Shown: positions 25,257 to 34,378, numbered from the stretch's first letter. The stretch: DNA of 43,972 nt from Thalassocella blandensis (GCA_945882995.1 CAMCXE010000005.1:1-43972), one strand, 5' to 3'. Notes: a model not told the origin generated them from the sequence alone. Program-made: numbers and translations.

Positions 25257-26198
25257 ATGAGTTCCAGTGAGCAGGCATTAAAAATTCGAGGCTTGAAAAA
25301 GCGCTATGGCGCCTCTCTAGAGGCTCTCAAGGGTATTGATCTAGATGTTGCGCTAGGTGATTTTTTTGCTTTGCTTGGCCCTAATGGCGCAGGTAAATCC
25401 ACCACCATTAGTATTATTTCCTCGCTGGTGAAAAAGACCGCCGGTGAAGTTAGCATTTTCGGCTGCGACATTGATGCGGATTTTTCTCGCGCGAAACAAT
25501 TTTTAGGTGTTGTGCCCCAAGAGTTTAATTTCAGTATTTTTGAAAAAGTGAAGGATATAGTGGCGAATCAGGGCGGCTACTATGGTTTGCCGCGGAAATT
25601 AGCCGAGGAGCGCACCGATAAATACCTAAAGCGCCTTGGCTTATGGGATAAGCGAGATGCTCAAGCACGAAGCCTGTCTGGTGGCATGAAGCGCCGATTA
25701 ATGATTGCGCGTGCCTTGGTGCATGAGCCGAAACTATTAATTCTGGATGAGCCAACGGCTGGGGTGGATATCGAGCTGCGCCGTTCCATGTGGGAATTTC
25801 TGAAGGAAATTAACGAGGCAGGCACTACGATTATTTTAACTACTCACTATCTCGAAGAGGCGGAGATGCTGTGCCGCAATATTGCCATTATTAATCAGGG
25901 CGAAATTGTGGAAAATACCAGTGTGAAGAGCCTGCTAAAGCAATTAAATCGTGAGGTTTTTATTTTTGATGTGCGTGAACCCTTTTTGCATTTGCCGGCA
26001 CTGCCTAGTTATGCGGTGGGGAAGCTTGATGATGTTTCGTTTGAGGTGAGCGTTGTGAAAGGGCAAGCCTTAAACCCGCTATTTTCTGCCTGTACCGAGC
26101 AAGGTATTGAAATTATCAGCATGCGCAACAAGGTTAATCGCCTCGAGGAGTTATTCGTGTCCCTCGTGCAGGGGCACAACGCGGAGACTGTAAAATGA
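25257..26198 (+). CDS. ABC transporter ATP-binding protein (YadG-like)
   Basis: This 313-aa protein powers an ABC-2-type exporter. Walker A is GPNGAGKST, the Q-loop is VPQEFNFS, the signature is LSGGMKRRL, Walker B is LLILDEPTAGVD, and the switch His is in TTHYLEEAEML. Beyond residue 220 a C-terminal part (REVFIFDVREPF and on) extends the protein, as in the YadG/CcmA class. The next gene, the permease, overlaps by 4 bp (ATGA). The substrate is unknown; in the related E. coli pair YadG-YadH it is also unknown. Confidence 0.92.
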   Translation: MSSSEQALKIRGLKKRYGASLEALKGIDLDVALGDFFALLGPNGAGKSTTISIISSLVKKTAGEVSIFGCDIDADFSRAKQFLGVVPQEFNFSIFEKVKDIVANQGGYYGLPRKLAEERTDKYLKRLGLWDKRDAQARSLSGGMKRRLMIARALVHEPKLLILDEPTAGVDIELRRSMWEFLKEINEAGTTIILTTHYLEEAEMLCRNIAIINQGEIVENTSVKSLLKQLNREVFIFDVREPFLHLPALPSYAVGKLDDVSFEVSVVKGQALNPLFSACTEQGIEIISMRNKVNRLEELFVSLVQGHNAETVK

Positions 26199-26968
26199 CG
26201 CTTGAACAATTAGCTATTGCGTTTGCCACCATAGTACGCAAAGAAGTCCGCAGGTTCATGCGCATTTGGGTGCAAACCCTTGTGCCGCCGGCCATTACCA
26301 TGGTTTTATATTTTGTAATTTTCGGCCACTTGATTGGTTCGCGTATCGGGGAAATGCAGGGTTTTGCCTACATCACGTTTGTGGTGCCGGGTTTGGTGAT
26401 GATGGCGGTGATTAACAATTCCTACGCCAATGTTGTCTCCTCTTTTTACAGTGCAAAATTCACTAAAAGTATTGAAGAGTTACAGGTGAGCCCCACGCCA
26501 AATTACGTGATTTTGTGGGGCTATGTGATGGGTGGGGTGCTGCGCGGGTTGGCGGTAGGCGCCATAGTCACGGCGCTGTCCTTTTTGTTTACACGATTAA
26601 GCTTGGCTCATGTGGGTGTTACGGTGTTAGTAGTAGCACTTACCTCGGTATTGTTTTCCATTGCCGGTTTAATTAACGCAATCTACGCCAATTCATTTGA
26701 CGATATTTCCATTATTCCTACTTTTATTCTCACCCCATTAACCTATTTTGGGGGTGTGTTTTATTCTATTGATCAATTGCCTGCCATTTGGCAGACCATT
26801 TCTCAGCTGAATCCCATTTTGTATATGGTCAACGTTTTCCGTTACGGTATATTGGGTGTTTCAGATGTGAGTGTGGTGGGTTCGTTGCTGGGGATAGGTG
26901 CTTTGACTTTGGCTTTGTATGGCTTCTGTTGGTACCTGTTGGAGAAAAGTTCTAGGTTACGGCAATAA
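26195..26968 (+). CDS. ABC-2 type transporter permease (YadH-like)
   Basis: This 257-aa inner-membrane protein has about six hydrophobic segments and the ABC-2 pattern: VPGLVMMAVINNSYANVVSS, then FTKSIEELQVSPTPNYVILW, and later TFILTPLTYFGGVFYSIDQL before LPAIWQ. It forms the channel partner of the ATPase encoded just upstream, with a 4-bp overlap. queF follows by 26 bp in the same direction and may be cotranscribed, though the functions are unrelated. Confidence 0.93.
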   Translation: MTLEQLAIAFATIVRKEVRRFMRIWVQTLVPPAITMVLYFVIFGHLIGSRIGEMQGFAYITFVVPGLVMMAVINNSYANVVSSFYSAKFTKSIEELQVSPTPNYVILWGYVMGGVLRGLAVGAIVTALSFLFTRLSLAHVGVTVLVVALTSVLFSIAGLINAIYANSFDDISIIPTFILTPLTYFGGVFYSIDQLPAIWQTISQLNPILYMVNVFRYGILGVSDVSVVGSLLGIGALTLALYGFCWYLLEKSSRLRQ

Positions 26969-26994
26969 CCACTATTGGCGTGTTGGAGCCTGCT

Positions 26995-27816
26995 ATGAAT
27001 CCGGAAAACCCATTTGGTGTGGCCTTGCAGTTGGGCCGCCAACAAGCCTATGTGGACAGCTATGATGCCAGCTTGCTGCAACCTATCGCTCGCGACCTGT
27101 GTCGCCAAAGCTTGGCGCAGCAGGATTTTGTGGGTTGCGATATTTGGACGGCCTATGAGCTCTCGTGGTTAGATGCCACAGGGAAGCCTCAGGTGGCGGT
27201 GGCCGAATTTGTGGTGCCAGCCAGCAGCTCACACCTCATCGAATCAAAATCCTTTAAGTATTATCTCAACTCCCTCAATCAAACCCGTTTTGCTGACCGC
27301 GCTGCACTGCAAGCACTTTTGCTGCACGACTTGTCGGTCGCTGCAGGAGCGCCAGTGACACTCAGTTTTCTACCTAACGATTTTTATCGCCAAGCGGACG
27401 ACATAGGCGCGCAGCTAGTGGATGACTTGCCACTGGATACCAACATTTATGCGCCGGATGCGAGTTTGTTGTTGACGGGGGACGCTGCCGTAATGGACGA
27501 GCAGGTGTTGTGTAGCCATCTGCTGAAAAGTAACTGTCCGGTCACTGGGCAGCCGGATTGGGCCAGTGTTTGGGTAGGCTACACGGGGGCCCAAATTTTA
27601 CCGGCAAGCCTCTTGGCCTATATCGTTTCCTTTCGTCAGCACCAAGATTTCCATGAGAATTGCGTGGAGCAAATGTACGTCGATATTTGGCAGCGCTGTG
27701 CACCCCAAACCCTTTGGGTTTACGCACGTTACACGCGGCGCGGTGGTTTGGATATCAACCCATTTCGCAGTAGTTATGAGCGCGCAGCGCCGGTGGTGCG
27801 AGGGTTCCGTCAGTAG
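26995..27816 (+). CDS. queF: NADPH-dependent 7-cyano-7-deazaguanine reductase
   Basis: This 273-aa enzyme reduces preQ0 to preQ1 on the way to queuosine in tRNA. It is the long, bimodular type: N-terminal half with MNPENPFG and FVVPASSSHLIESKSFKYYL (the substrate motif E(S/L)K(S/A)hK(L/Y)(Y/F/W)), C-terminal half with the catalytic C181 and D188 in SNCPVTGQPDW and the binding residues in FHENCVEQM. The ATG at 26995 was chosen for the GGAG site eight bases before it. Another queuosine-type gene (31117-31956) lies about 3.3 kb away. Confidence 0.96.
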   Translation: MNPENPFGVALQLGRQQAYVDSYDASLLQPIARDLCRQSLAQQDFVGCDIWTAYELSWLDATGKPQVAVAEFVVPASSSHLIESKSFKYYLNSLNQTRFADRAALQALLLHDLSVAAGAPVTLSFLPNDFYRQADDIGAQLVDDLPLDTNIYAPDASLLLTGDAAVMDEQVLCSHLLKSNCPVTGQPDWASVWVGYTGAQILPASLLAYIVSFRQHQDFHENCVEQMYVDIWQRCAPQTLWVYARYTRRGGLDINPFRSSYERAAPVVRGFRQ

Positions 27817-27910
27817 GAGAAAAACTTCATTGAGCGGGATGCGCTGAGCTCGCGCGTATAAAGTCTTGGGGGTTGTAAGGACTGGGTTGGGCCACTGATT
27901 GCGGTGCCGG

Positions 27911-29302
27911 CTAAGTGATCGACTTATCTTTCAATTGCTCCGTCGCTCGCTTCAGAATATCTAGCACCTTATCTTTTTCGTAATTGCGCACTTTGTCCAA
28001 GTCGATATGCATGGAAAAACCTTCAGTGTTCAGTTCTAGCCAGCTCTTGTCGGTGCCTAAATCCTTGCGGAAGTCCACCACCTGATAAACGCGTACCGCA
28101 TGGCTGAAGCCCTTCACCATAATTTCGCCTTTATCGCGACACATGACCACGTCTTTTACTAGCGACCAGGTATCGTGGGAAATCAGTATCTCGCCGGGTT
28201 CGGCGGCGGACTCTAGGCGTGAGGCCAGATTAACGTGGGTGCCAAGCACGGTGTAATCCATGTAATGGCTGGTGCCAAAGGAACCTACGGTGCAGAAGCC
28301 CGTGTTGATGCCCATGCGAATCAGCATGGGGTTCTTAATGCCTAGGGATACCCAGCGGGCTTGCAGCTCCTTCATTTTCTTTTTCATTTCGATGGCCATG
28401 GACACGCAGCGCAAGCAGTCCATTTTCAGGCCTTCGCTCTGCGCATCCCCAAAAATCACCATGACGGCATCACCCATGAATTTGTCGATGGTGCCTTTGT
28501 GTTTGGTGGCGATGCGGGCCATTTCGGTGAGATAGGAATTGAGCAGTTCGGTAAGCGTTTCGGCTTCCAGCTCTTCCGACAGTGCGCTGAAGCCCTGAAT
28601 GTCGGAGAAAAACACGGTAACGCGTTTGCGCTCGGTGGTTAGGGTTTTTTCTTTGCCTTCGTTAATGGCTTTCCAAACCGTGGGGGTTAGGTAGCGGGCC
28701 AATTTGTAGGAGCGCAATTTGTAGAGGGTATGTTCGCTGCTGAGTTTTTTGATATGGGCATCAAGCTTTTTCATGCGTTTATGAGCATAAAGCCCGTAGG
28801 CGCAAAAATAGGCAAAAATACCCACGAGGCTAACACTGCTAATTTCCAGCCTGTCGGTATACACCCATTGCGGTTGCTGAATAAAAAATCCGATGGCCAT
28901 GCCGCCCAGCAGGGCAGCGTCATCCGCCGCGCACTTACGCAACCCCCCATTAATGAGGCTGTTGAATTGCACCATCGTAATAAAAAGAATGCTGGGCAGC
29001 AGACTGAAATGGGTGAAATGCAGCACAAGGCCGATGAGCGCGGCGTCGGTGGTAATGAAACGGTCGAAGGAGCGCTTTGGATTGGCGGAGTAACGTTTAA
29101 GATAGATGTAACTTGCTACGGAATAGAGTACCAAGACTACCGTTATGGAAATCAGACTCCATTCGGGCGAGCCCCAGGTAATTTGGCTGAGGCTGGTGCC
29201 GGCGGCAGCAAAACATACCAGTGCACGAATGTGATGCTGACGAAAGGAAAAATCCTCGATGTCAGCATGCAGCATTGCGGTGTTGGATGAGGCGTCGCTC
29301 AT
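27911..29302 (-). CDS. Membrane-bound class III adenylate cyclase
   Basis: This 463-aa protein has an N-terminal membrane domain of about six segments (residues about 25-170) and a C-terminal class III cyclase domain. Catalytic residues can be read: metal ligands D234 (FFSDIQGFS) and D278 (DKFMGDAV), adenine-selecting K274 and D349 (MDYTVLG), and the transition-state residues N358 and R362 (VNLASRLES). The Lys/Asp pair points to ATP, so cAMP, over GTP. The membrane part resembles MASE-type sensor domains. A helical linker (RMKKLDAHIKKLSSE) joins the two. The C-terminal extension after 400 is of unknown use. It follows the coiled-coil gene at 29495 in the same direction. Confidence 0.88.
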   Translation of the reverse strand: MSDASSNTAMLHADIEDFSFRQHHIRALVCFAAAGTSLSQITWGSPEWSLISITVVLVLYSVASYIYLKRYSANPKRSFDRFITTDAALIGLVLHFTHFSLLPSILFITMVQFNSLINGGLRKCAADDAALLGGMAIGFFIQQPQWVYTDRLEISSVSLVGIFAYFCAYGLYAHKRMKKLDAHIKKLSSEHTLYKLRSYKLARYLTPTVWKAINEGKEKTLTTERKRVTVFFSDIQGFSALSEELEAETLTELLNSYLTEMARIATKHKGTIDKFMGDAVMVIFGDAQSEGLKMDCLRCVSMAIEMKKKMKELQARWVSLGIKNPMLIRMGINTGFCTVGSFGTSHYMDYTVLGTHVNLASRLESAAEPGEILISHDTWSLVKDVVMCRDKGEIMVKGFSHAVRVYQVVDFRKDLGTDKSWLELNTEGFSMHIDLDKVRNYEKDKVLDILKRATEQLKDKSIT

Positions 29303-29494
29303 GATTGCGCACTAGTCTCTGAAGAATTTCGACGGTTCGGCTGAGTCAGCGACCAGCTGAGTAGGCGGCTGGCGTGTTGATCACACTTGCTTGCTTGGCC
29401 ATCGCAAACGGGAGCCAAGCTATTGTTATTATCGGAGAACATTAAACGCTTTCTGGCGCCGAATGTCCATGCTACCGCAGGGGGCGTTGGGGGG

Positions 29495-30718
29495 TTAGCC
29501 CTGTAGTTTAAGGTCAAGGAAACGCTCTTCCAGTTCGGCGTATTTACTTTTGAGGCTGGTCAATTCGCGGCGAAGGGTGCGTGCTTCGCCATTATCTTCC
29601 GGCGCCGCTTCGGACAGGGTTTTGACTTTTTGATTTAACCGACGATTGTCAGTTTTCAGGCTTTGAATGATTTGTTCGTTGGCCTGTATCGAGGACTGCA
29701 TATCCTTGACTCGCGAGCGAATTTGCCCGAACTGGGAGGCGCGAGCACGCAGCTGTTCGAGTTCCTTATTGGCGTTTTTAAGTTCGTCTTCCATGAGTTT
29801 GATGCAGGCCTCGGATTCCTGCAGGTAGCGGGATTGCTTAGTCAATGCCCCCTGTAAATCTTTAATAAGCACCGTACGCTGCTCTTCTGTAGTGGCCTTG
29901 GTAAGTTTGTCTTGTAAATCGTTAATAATGCGGTGTTGATCTACCGTAACGTTGCGCAGGCGTGCAATTTCTAAGTGGGCTTGCTCATCGACTGGAGCGT
30001 CAACACCCGCCTCAATTTGTTCGCCAAAATCGGTATAGGCCGCCTGATAATTCTGGAGCGTGATGGAAAAGTCTTCAGCCGGCCGGCCTTCGGAGATCAG
30101 CGTGGTCATTTCCTCGTAATACTGACTAGCCTTGCCGTTGCTTTCGCGCCAATTTTTTTCTAAATCCAAATACAGCGATTTGAACCTTTCCAGATTGCCT
30201 ACGCGTTTGCGTGTACCGGCTAGCTCTTCGCGCAAAGACTCTAGCTCATCATTTTCCGTAGGCTTCTGATCGTAATCCGTATTAAAGTCCAAAAGCTGTT
30301 GATACCGGGCGCCTAGAAGATCCCAATTGACCTTGTCGACGAACTGGGAGTTGGCTTCTTTTTCGGCTATCAGGATGGCGTGGCGCAAGGCCGCGGTGCG
30401 TCGAGGCAGGGGGGCTTCTGGGTCTATATCCAGCGCTATGTCTTGGCCGCCGCGCAACGAAAGGTGGTATTTTTTTGTCAACTCAATCTGTTGGCCGACA
30501 AAGTTAACGTAGGATCCCACTTTGGCTGGCGGTGGCGGGGCTGTTTTGGGTTCGCTACGCGCTTTTTTAAGATCTTCTACGAGCTCATGCATGCGTGCTT
30601 GCAGCTTTTGTTCGAGCCCGCGCATTTTGCGATTTTGAAACACCAGAATCGCCACCGCCAATAAGGAAACCGCAAGGGCTTCCAGCATGACGATGGTCGA
30701 GAGGCTAGGTGCTTCCAT
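29495..30718 (-). CDS. Membrane-anchored coiled-coil protein
   Basis: This 407-aa protein starts MEAPSLSTIVMLEALAVSLL, with a single membrane segment (about residues 9-27), then a Pro-rich linker (TAPPPPAKVG), a helical middle domain, and long coiled coils toward the C-terminus (from about 250), rich in Glu, Gln, Lys and Arg heptads. I do not recognise a family. It could be a structural or scaffolding partner in the envelope. It lies about 190 bp upstream of the cyclase gene in the same direction, so a link to cAMP signalling is possible but unproved. The ATG at 30718 was chosen over an upstream TTG. Confidence 0.7.
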   Translation of the reverse strand: MEAPSLSTIVMLEALAVSLLAVAILVFQNRKMRGLEQKLQARMHELVEDLKKARSEPKTAPPPPAKVGSYVNFVGQQIELTKKYHLSLRGGQDIALDIDPEAPLPRRTAALRHAILIAEKEANSQFVDKVNWDLLGARYQQLLDFNTDYDQKPTENDELESLREELAGTRKRVGNLERFKSLYLDLEKNWRESNGKASQYYEEMTTLISEGRPAEDFSITLQNYQAAYTDFGEQIEAGVDAPVDEQAHLEIARLRNVTVDQHRIINDLQDKLTKATTEEQRTVLIKDLQGALTKQSRYLQESEACIKLMEDELKNANKELEQLRARASQFGQIRSRVKDMQSSIQANEQIIQSLKTDNRRLNQKVKTLSEAAPEDNGEARTLRRELTSLKSKYAELEERFLDLKLQG

Positions 30719-30887
30719 GATGGCTTCAACAGGTTGGTTGACGGAATAATTGCGTGAAATTAGCTTTAGTATGGCCCACAACTTAAAGTTTGGCTAAAAA
30801 CTTGCCTCTGCATATATTGATTGTGTTTGTTGGCTGGGTTGTGTACATTTATGCTCCTTTTCGGGTGGCGCTTTTGCGTTATTCGAT

Positions 30888-30975
30888 GGTGAGGTGTCCG
30901 AGTGGCTGAAGGAGCACGCCTGGAAAGTGTGTATATCGCAAGGTATCGAGGGTTCGAATCCCTCCCTCACCGCCA
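30888..30975 (+). tRNA. serW: tRNA-Ser (anticodon GGA)
   Basis: The 88-base gene has acceptor ends ggtgagg and cctcacc with discriminator G, anticodon GGA in cacgcctggaaagtgtg, the long variable arm of serine tRNAs, T-loop ttcgaat, and an encoded CCA. Confidence 0.96.
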
Positions 30976-31050
30976 TATTTGAGCCGGCTGGCTCAGCTGT
31001 TGAAGACGGGTTATTTTTGCCTCTCCAAAGTGGGCGGCAAAAAAATTATA

Positions 31051-31105
31051 AAAAACCCATAAAAAAAGCCCTTGGTATCCCCAAGGGCTTTTTTTATGGG
31101 TTTTC
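31051..31105. terminator. Long bidirectional terminator
   Basis: A near-perfect inverted repeat of about 24 bp per arm (aaaacccataaaaaaagccc... and its complement) surrounds the loop tatc, with T runs on both strands. It serves tRNA-Ser from the left and the QueD-like gene from the right. Confidence 0.92.
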
Positions 31106-31116
31106 GTTTCATCGGC

Positions 31117-31956
31117 TCAGCTTTTACTGATGGCACCTTTGGCTATGCCTTCAAACGCTTTTACCTCGAAGGTGTCCTGGGGGTGCAGCAGGCTTAGGCG
31201 TTGTAGTAGGTGGGCGCTGATATTTTCCACAGTGCTGTCAGCATTCATGAGATAACACACGCTGGCGGGCAGCTCCAGTCGGTAGTCACCCTGCTGTGCC
31301 GTGTAAGCAAACTTATATTGAGTCTCGTTCACGGAATTGAGCAGGTCGGCCTTTGTGCCTATATAAATGTCGCGCCAGAGCGTCGCTATTTCGTTCATGG
31401 TGTCTAGGCATAAGCTGCCATTGCGCCAGACGAGAATTTTTGAACGATGGCCGTGGGCAATGCGCTGGCAGTTGCCGAGATGTTTTTTAAGGCCGTGACT
31501 GTAATGATAAAAAGGTGTTGCAATGGTTTCGGGGGCAAAGCTAAGGTGCAGTTGGTCCACGCCGGCGTCAAATAGCTTTCTAATCTGCGGCTCACACCAT
31601 TGCGCCACTGACTCAGGAGTGATGGTCTTTTGACTGATAAGCGCCACTGACTCCTTGGGTGACTGGGTGGCTAAATAGTGTTGGTTGCCGAATTGCCAGT
31701 GCGCGTCGATTTGGAGCGAGTCGGTGTTAAGCTGCAGCGCGGAGGAGTGAGTGGGAATTAGCAATTTGTGATCAAGCTCCACATCTAGCCAGTGCCGCAG
31801 GTGTTTCTTCACAAAGCCAAAATCGCAAATCATGCCCTGCTCATCTAAGGCTCCGTCGAGCGCGATACTGGCTAGCCAAGTCTCACCGACTAAGCCCCGC
31901 TCAGGGCAGAGGTAACTGAAGTCTACGTTCGTTAAGTTGTCGACAAATAGACGCAT
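31117..31956 (-). CDS. Two-domain 6-carboxytetrahydropterin synthase-like protein (QueD family)
   Basis: This 279-aa protein is a tandem fusion of two QueD/PTPS folds, about twice the length of E. coli QueD (121 aa), which makes 6-carboxytetrahydropterin for queuosine. Domain 1 (about 1-145) keeps C17, the catalytic LDH triad region at D62-H63 (VELDHKLLIP) and the substrate-binding E143 (FAPET), but the zinc-binding HGH is replaced by VGE. Domain 2 (about 146-279) keeps the zinc ligands H154, H168 and H170 and the catalytic C163 (GNCQRIAHGH), but its LDH is replaced by KADLL. The two together hold one complete site. Queuosine use is suggested by queF nearby. Confidence 0.8.
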   Translation of the reverse strand: MRLFVDNLTNVDFSYLCPERGLVGETWLASIALDGALDEQGMICDFGFVKKHLRHWLDVELDHKLLIPTHSSALQLNTDSLQIDAHWQFGNQHYLATQSPKESVALISQKTITPESVAQWCEPQIRKLFDAGVDQLHLSFAPETIATPFYHYSHGLKKHLGNCQRIAHGHRSKILVWRNGSLCLDTMNEIATLWRDIYIGTKADLLNSVNETQYKFAYTAQQGDYRLELPASVCYLMNADSTVENISAHLLQRLSLLHPQDTFEVKAFEGIAKGAISKS

Positions 31957-31998
31957 AATTGGAATCCAATGTATTCGATGTATTAGAGGGCAGAGTAT

Positions 31999-32316
31999 AT
32001 GGTGAAACTGAGTTATTATGTGCCGCCGAGTTACCTAGAAGCCGTCAAGTCTGCGATTTTTGCGGCGGGAGGCGGACAGCAGGGCAACTACGATTTGTCC
32101 TGTTGGCAAACGCTAGGGGTGGGGCAGTTTCGCCCCAAAAATGGCAGCCAACCCTTTCTAGGGCAAAAGGACAAGCTGGAGAAGGTAGAAGAATATAAAG
32201 TGGAAATTATTTGTGAAGAATCTAAATTACAGGCCGTGATAGCAGCACTGCGCGAGGCTCACCCTTACGAGGAGCCCGCCTTCGATTGCTGCCAGCTGCT
32301 GGATCTCGATACCTAA
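31999..32316 (+). CDS. YqfO/NIF3-associated small protein
   Basis: This 105-aa protein resembles the CutA-like domain found inserted in some NIF3/YqfO proteins and also alone: MVKLSYYVPPSYLEAVKSAI, then FAAGGGQQGNYDLSCWQTLG, VGQFRPKNGSQPFLGQ, and the C-terminal AHPYEEPAFDC. The cellular role is not known to me. It is divergent from the QueD-like gene and ends 4 bp within the convergent DUF3135-like gene. Confidence 0.85.
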   Translation: MVKLSYYVPPSYLEAVKSAIFAAGGGQQGNYDLSCWQTLGVGQFRPKNGSQPFLGQKDKLEKVEEYKVEIICEESKLQAVIAALREAHPYEEPAFDCCQLLDLDT

Positions 32317-32645
32317 ACTGCTCGCGTGATGGGAATGATGGCTGCAGTTCTTTGTTTGTTGATTCCGGCGGTTGAATTTTGATGTAAACCTTGGAGGGCG
32401 TCATTCAGCTCGTGGACTGAGTCAAACATCATTTTACTAAGCTCAATACAGGCGCCCATGGCAGACTTGTGCAAGCGTCTTTTGACGTCAATTTGAAACT
32501 GCAGACCGCGCAGTCGTCGGCGTAGGTCCTCTGGGGCGCGGGCAATGAGCTTTTCAATTTCTTGGTGGCGCAATTGCTCTAGCGCTTCTGGGTTTGTCTT
32601 GGCAAGAGCAATAAGTTGTTCGACGTTGGGCCATTCGGTTTGCAT
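32313..32645 (-). CDS. DUF3135-like protein
   Basis: This 110-aa protein starts MQTEWPNVEQLIALAKTNPE and contains LEQLRHQEIEKLIARAPEDL followed by RRRLRGLQFQIDVKRRLHK, then a helical stretch with Met and Glu and a short tail. It fits the DUF3135 family of small cytoplasmic proteins of unknown function. The ATG at 32645 was chosen for the GAGG site six bases before it; an ATG four codons upstream is possible. Confidence 0.78.
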   Translation of the reverse strand: MQTEWPNVEQLIALAKTNPEALEQLRHQEIEKLIARAPEDLRRRLRGLQFQIDVKRRLHKSAMGACIELSKMMFDSVHELNDALQGLHQNSTAGINKQRTAAIIPITRAV

Positions 32646-32900
32646 GGGATACCTCATTTCAAAGTACAAAATACGGCGGCTGTGCGCCAAGCTCGAGCCG
32701 TTCCGGAGTTGGCCTGCTCTGGCCAAAAAACATACTACCAAACTTCAAATTGCTATGTGAATACATTTTGCTATGCTGAATTTTTATATGCAGGAATTGC
32801 AAGGCCTGTACCCATGGTGATTCTGTTGCCGCTTATCTCAAATGTGAACGCGTCGCCATTTTTGCATTTGTGATCTGCGCCTATAGGTGTGGGGAGAATA

Positions 32901-33461
32901 ATGGAAAATGGTCGTGCGGAAGGTCGTCAGGCGGCGGTATTGATTGTGGTGCGTGCCGTTGGCACCGCAGATCCCCAAATATTGCTAACCAAGCGCGCCG
33001 CTAGCCTTAATAGCCATGCGGGAGAAATCGCATTTCCCGGTGGTATGCAGGACCCAGAGGATCGCGACCTGCTAGCAACGGCGCTGCGTGAAACCTACGA
33101 AGAAGTCGGCTTGGGAGTGGATCGGTTGGTAATTCAGGCTCGGCTAAATCGTGCCTATACCCGTCAGGGCACAGCGGTTTCACCGTTTTTTGCCCATCTG
33201 CTGGGTGATGCGCCGCTGAATATAAATCCGCAAGAAATTGAGCACACTTTTTGGGTGCCCTATTCGTTCTTGATAGCCGACGCGCGGCTTCAAACGGATG
33301 TATTTGTTAGTGGTGGGCGAGAATTTTGGGCTCCAGCCTATGAATTTGAGGGGCACTTAATTTGGGGGTTTACGTCTCGTGTTTTAGTCGAATTTATGAA
33401 TGGCTTTGCGGGGCAGGCTTTGGCTCGAGAACACGCTGCGCCGGAAGTTGTTCGTCAGTAG
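32901..33461 (+). CDS. Nudix hydrolase, CoA pyrophosphatase type (NudL-like)
   Basis: This 186-aa enzyme has the motifs of the CoA-pyrophosphatase group: LLTKRAASLNSHAGEIAFPG matches the UPF0035 motif LLTxRSxxLRxHxGqvaFPGG, and the Nudix box follows as GGMQDPEDRDLLATALRETY then EEVGLG. It is expected to split CoA or acyl-CoA into phosphopantetheine and 3',5'-ADP. The ATG at 32901 was chosen for its GGGGAG site; an in-frame GTG at 32889 is the alternative. It is convergent with the ypjD-like gene. Confidence 0.9.
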   Translation: MENGRAEGRQAAVLIVVRAVGTADPQILLTKRAASLNSHAGEIAFPGGMQDPEDRDLLATALRETYEEVGLGVDRLVIQARLNRAYTRQGTAVSPFFAHLLGDAPLNINPQEIEHTFWVPYSFLIADARLQTDVFVSGGREFWAPAYEFEGHLIWGFTSRVLVEFMNGFAGQALAREHAAPEVVRQ

Positions 33462-33468
33462 CGGCCGG

Positions 33469-34263
33469 TTATACCCGGTTTAGAATCAGCTCAAGAACCA
33501 GCTTGGTGCCAAAATAGGCTAGAACCAAAAACACAAAACCTGTGAGTGTCCAGCGCATGGCGACGGGGCCGCGCCAGCCTTGCGCGTGGCGCCCCCAGAG
33601 TAGCAGGGCGTAGATTACCCAAGCGAGCACCGAAAAAACGGTTTTTTGAGCTAGGTGTTGGGCGAGCATGTTGTCCACAAATAGGGCGCCAGATGCAATC
33701 GCCAGTGTGAGTAAAATTTCCCCGGCCCATAAAAGCTCAAACAGCAAGGACTCCATGGTTTGGAGTGGCGGCAGCAGGCGTACAAATCCGCCCGGATGCT
33801 TGCTGCGGATCTGCTGATTTTGATAATTGAGCAGCAGCGCCTGCAGCAGCGCGATGGTCATCAAACTGTAGGCAACTATCGAGAAGAGAACATGGGTGAA
33901 CAAGCCGGGTGTGAGTTGAATAACACTGCCGGTTTCCGTTTTGGCAGCGAGGCTAACCAGCGTGGCGAGAAAGCTCAGCGGCAAGCTGAACAAAAAAAGA
34001 TTGTGCATGGGGTTGCGCAGGCCGCTGATAAAAATGAGCAAATTGGCCGCCGCAAAAAAGAGAGGAGCCACTTTGAAAAAGCTGAATTCGTAGCCGGTGG
34101 CAATGTTAATTTGTTGATAGATTCCCCAGCCGTTAGCGAGTAGCCCTGCGGCTAAAACGACCATGAACAGTGGGGTGTCTTGGGTTCTGCGCGCGAGCAC
34201 GCGGCGCAGCAGCATAAGCCAAGCGGCGGTAAAGAACAGCAGAGATAAAACACTGGGGATCAT
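33469..34263 (-). CDS. ypjD: YpjD/CcsA-type cytochrome c assembly membrane protein
   Basis: This 264-aa protein has about eight membrane segments and the CcsA/HemX pattern with conserved histidines: LTPGLFTHVLFSIVAYSLMT, and later MLAQHLAQKTVFSVLAWVIY with LLLWGRHAQGW. Its relatives handle heme or assemble c-type cytochromes, but the role of E. coli YpjD is not settled. The gene is divergent from ffh, the usual arrangement. Confidence 0.88.
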   Translation of the reverse strand: MIPSVLSLLFFTAAWLMLLRRVLARRTQDTPLFMVVLAAGLLANGWGIYQQINIATGYEFSFFKVAPLFFAAANLLIFISGLRNPMHNLFLFSLPLSFLATLVSLAAKTETGSVIQLTPGLFTHVLFSIVAYSLMTIALLQALLLNYQNQQIRSKHPGGFVRLLPPLQTMESLLFELLWAGEILLTLAIASGALFVDNMLAQHLAQKTVFSVLAWVIYALLLWGRHAQGWRGPVAMRWTLTGFVFLVLAYFGTKLVLELILNRV

Positions 34264-34350
34264 AGCGAGGCAGCTGTTAGAGGCTTGGAGTTAGTGCCCT
34301 AGGGTAGTGTGCCGCGACTTGGTTTGGCAAGCTGCAACGAAGGTCCTCTG

Positions 34351-34378
34351 TGGTTTTCGAGCGAATTCCCCGTATAAT
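34351..34378 (+). promoter_or_regulatory. Probable promoter of ffh
   Basis: A perfect -10 TATAAT lies at 34373-34378, with a weak -35 (tggttt) at 34351-34356, spacing 16. The ffh ATG is 39 bp downstream. Confidence 0.65.
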
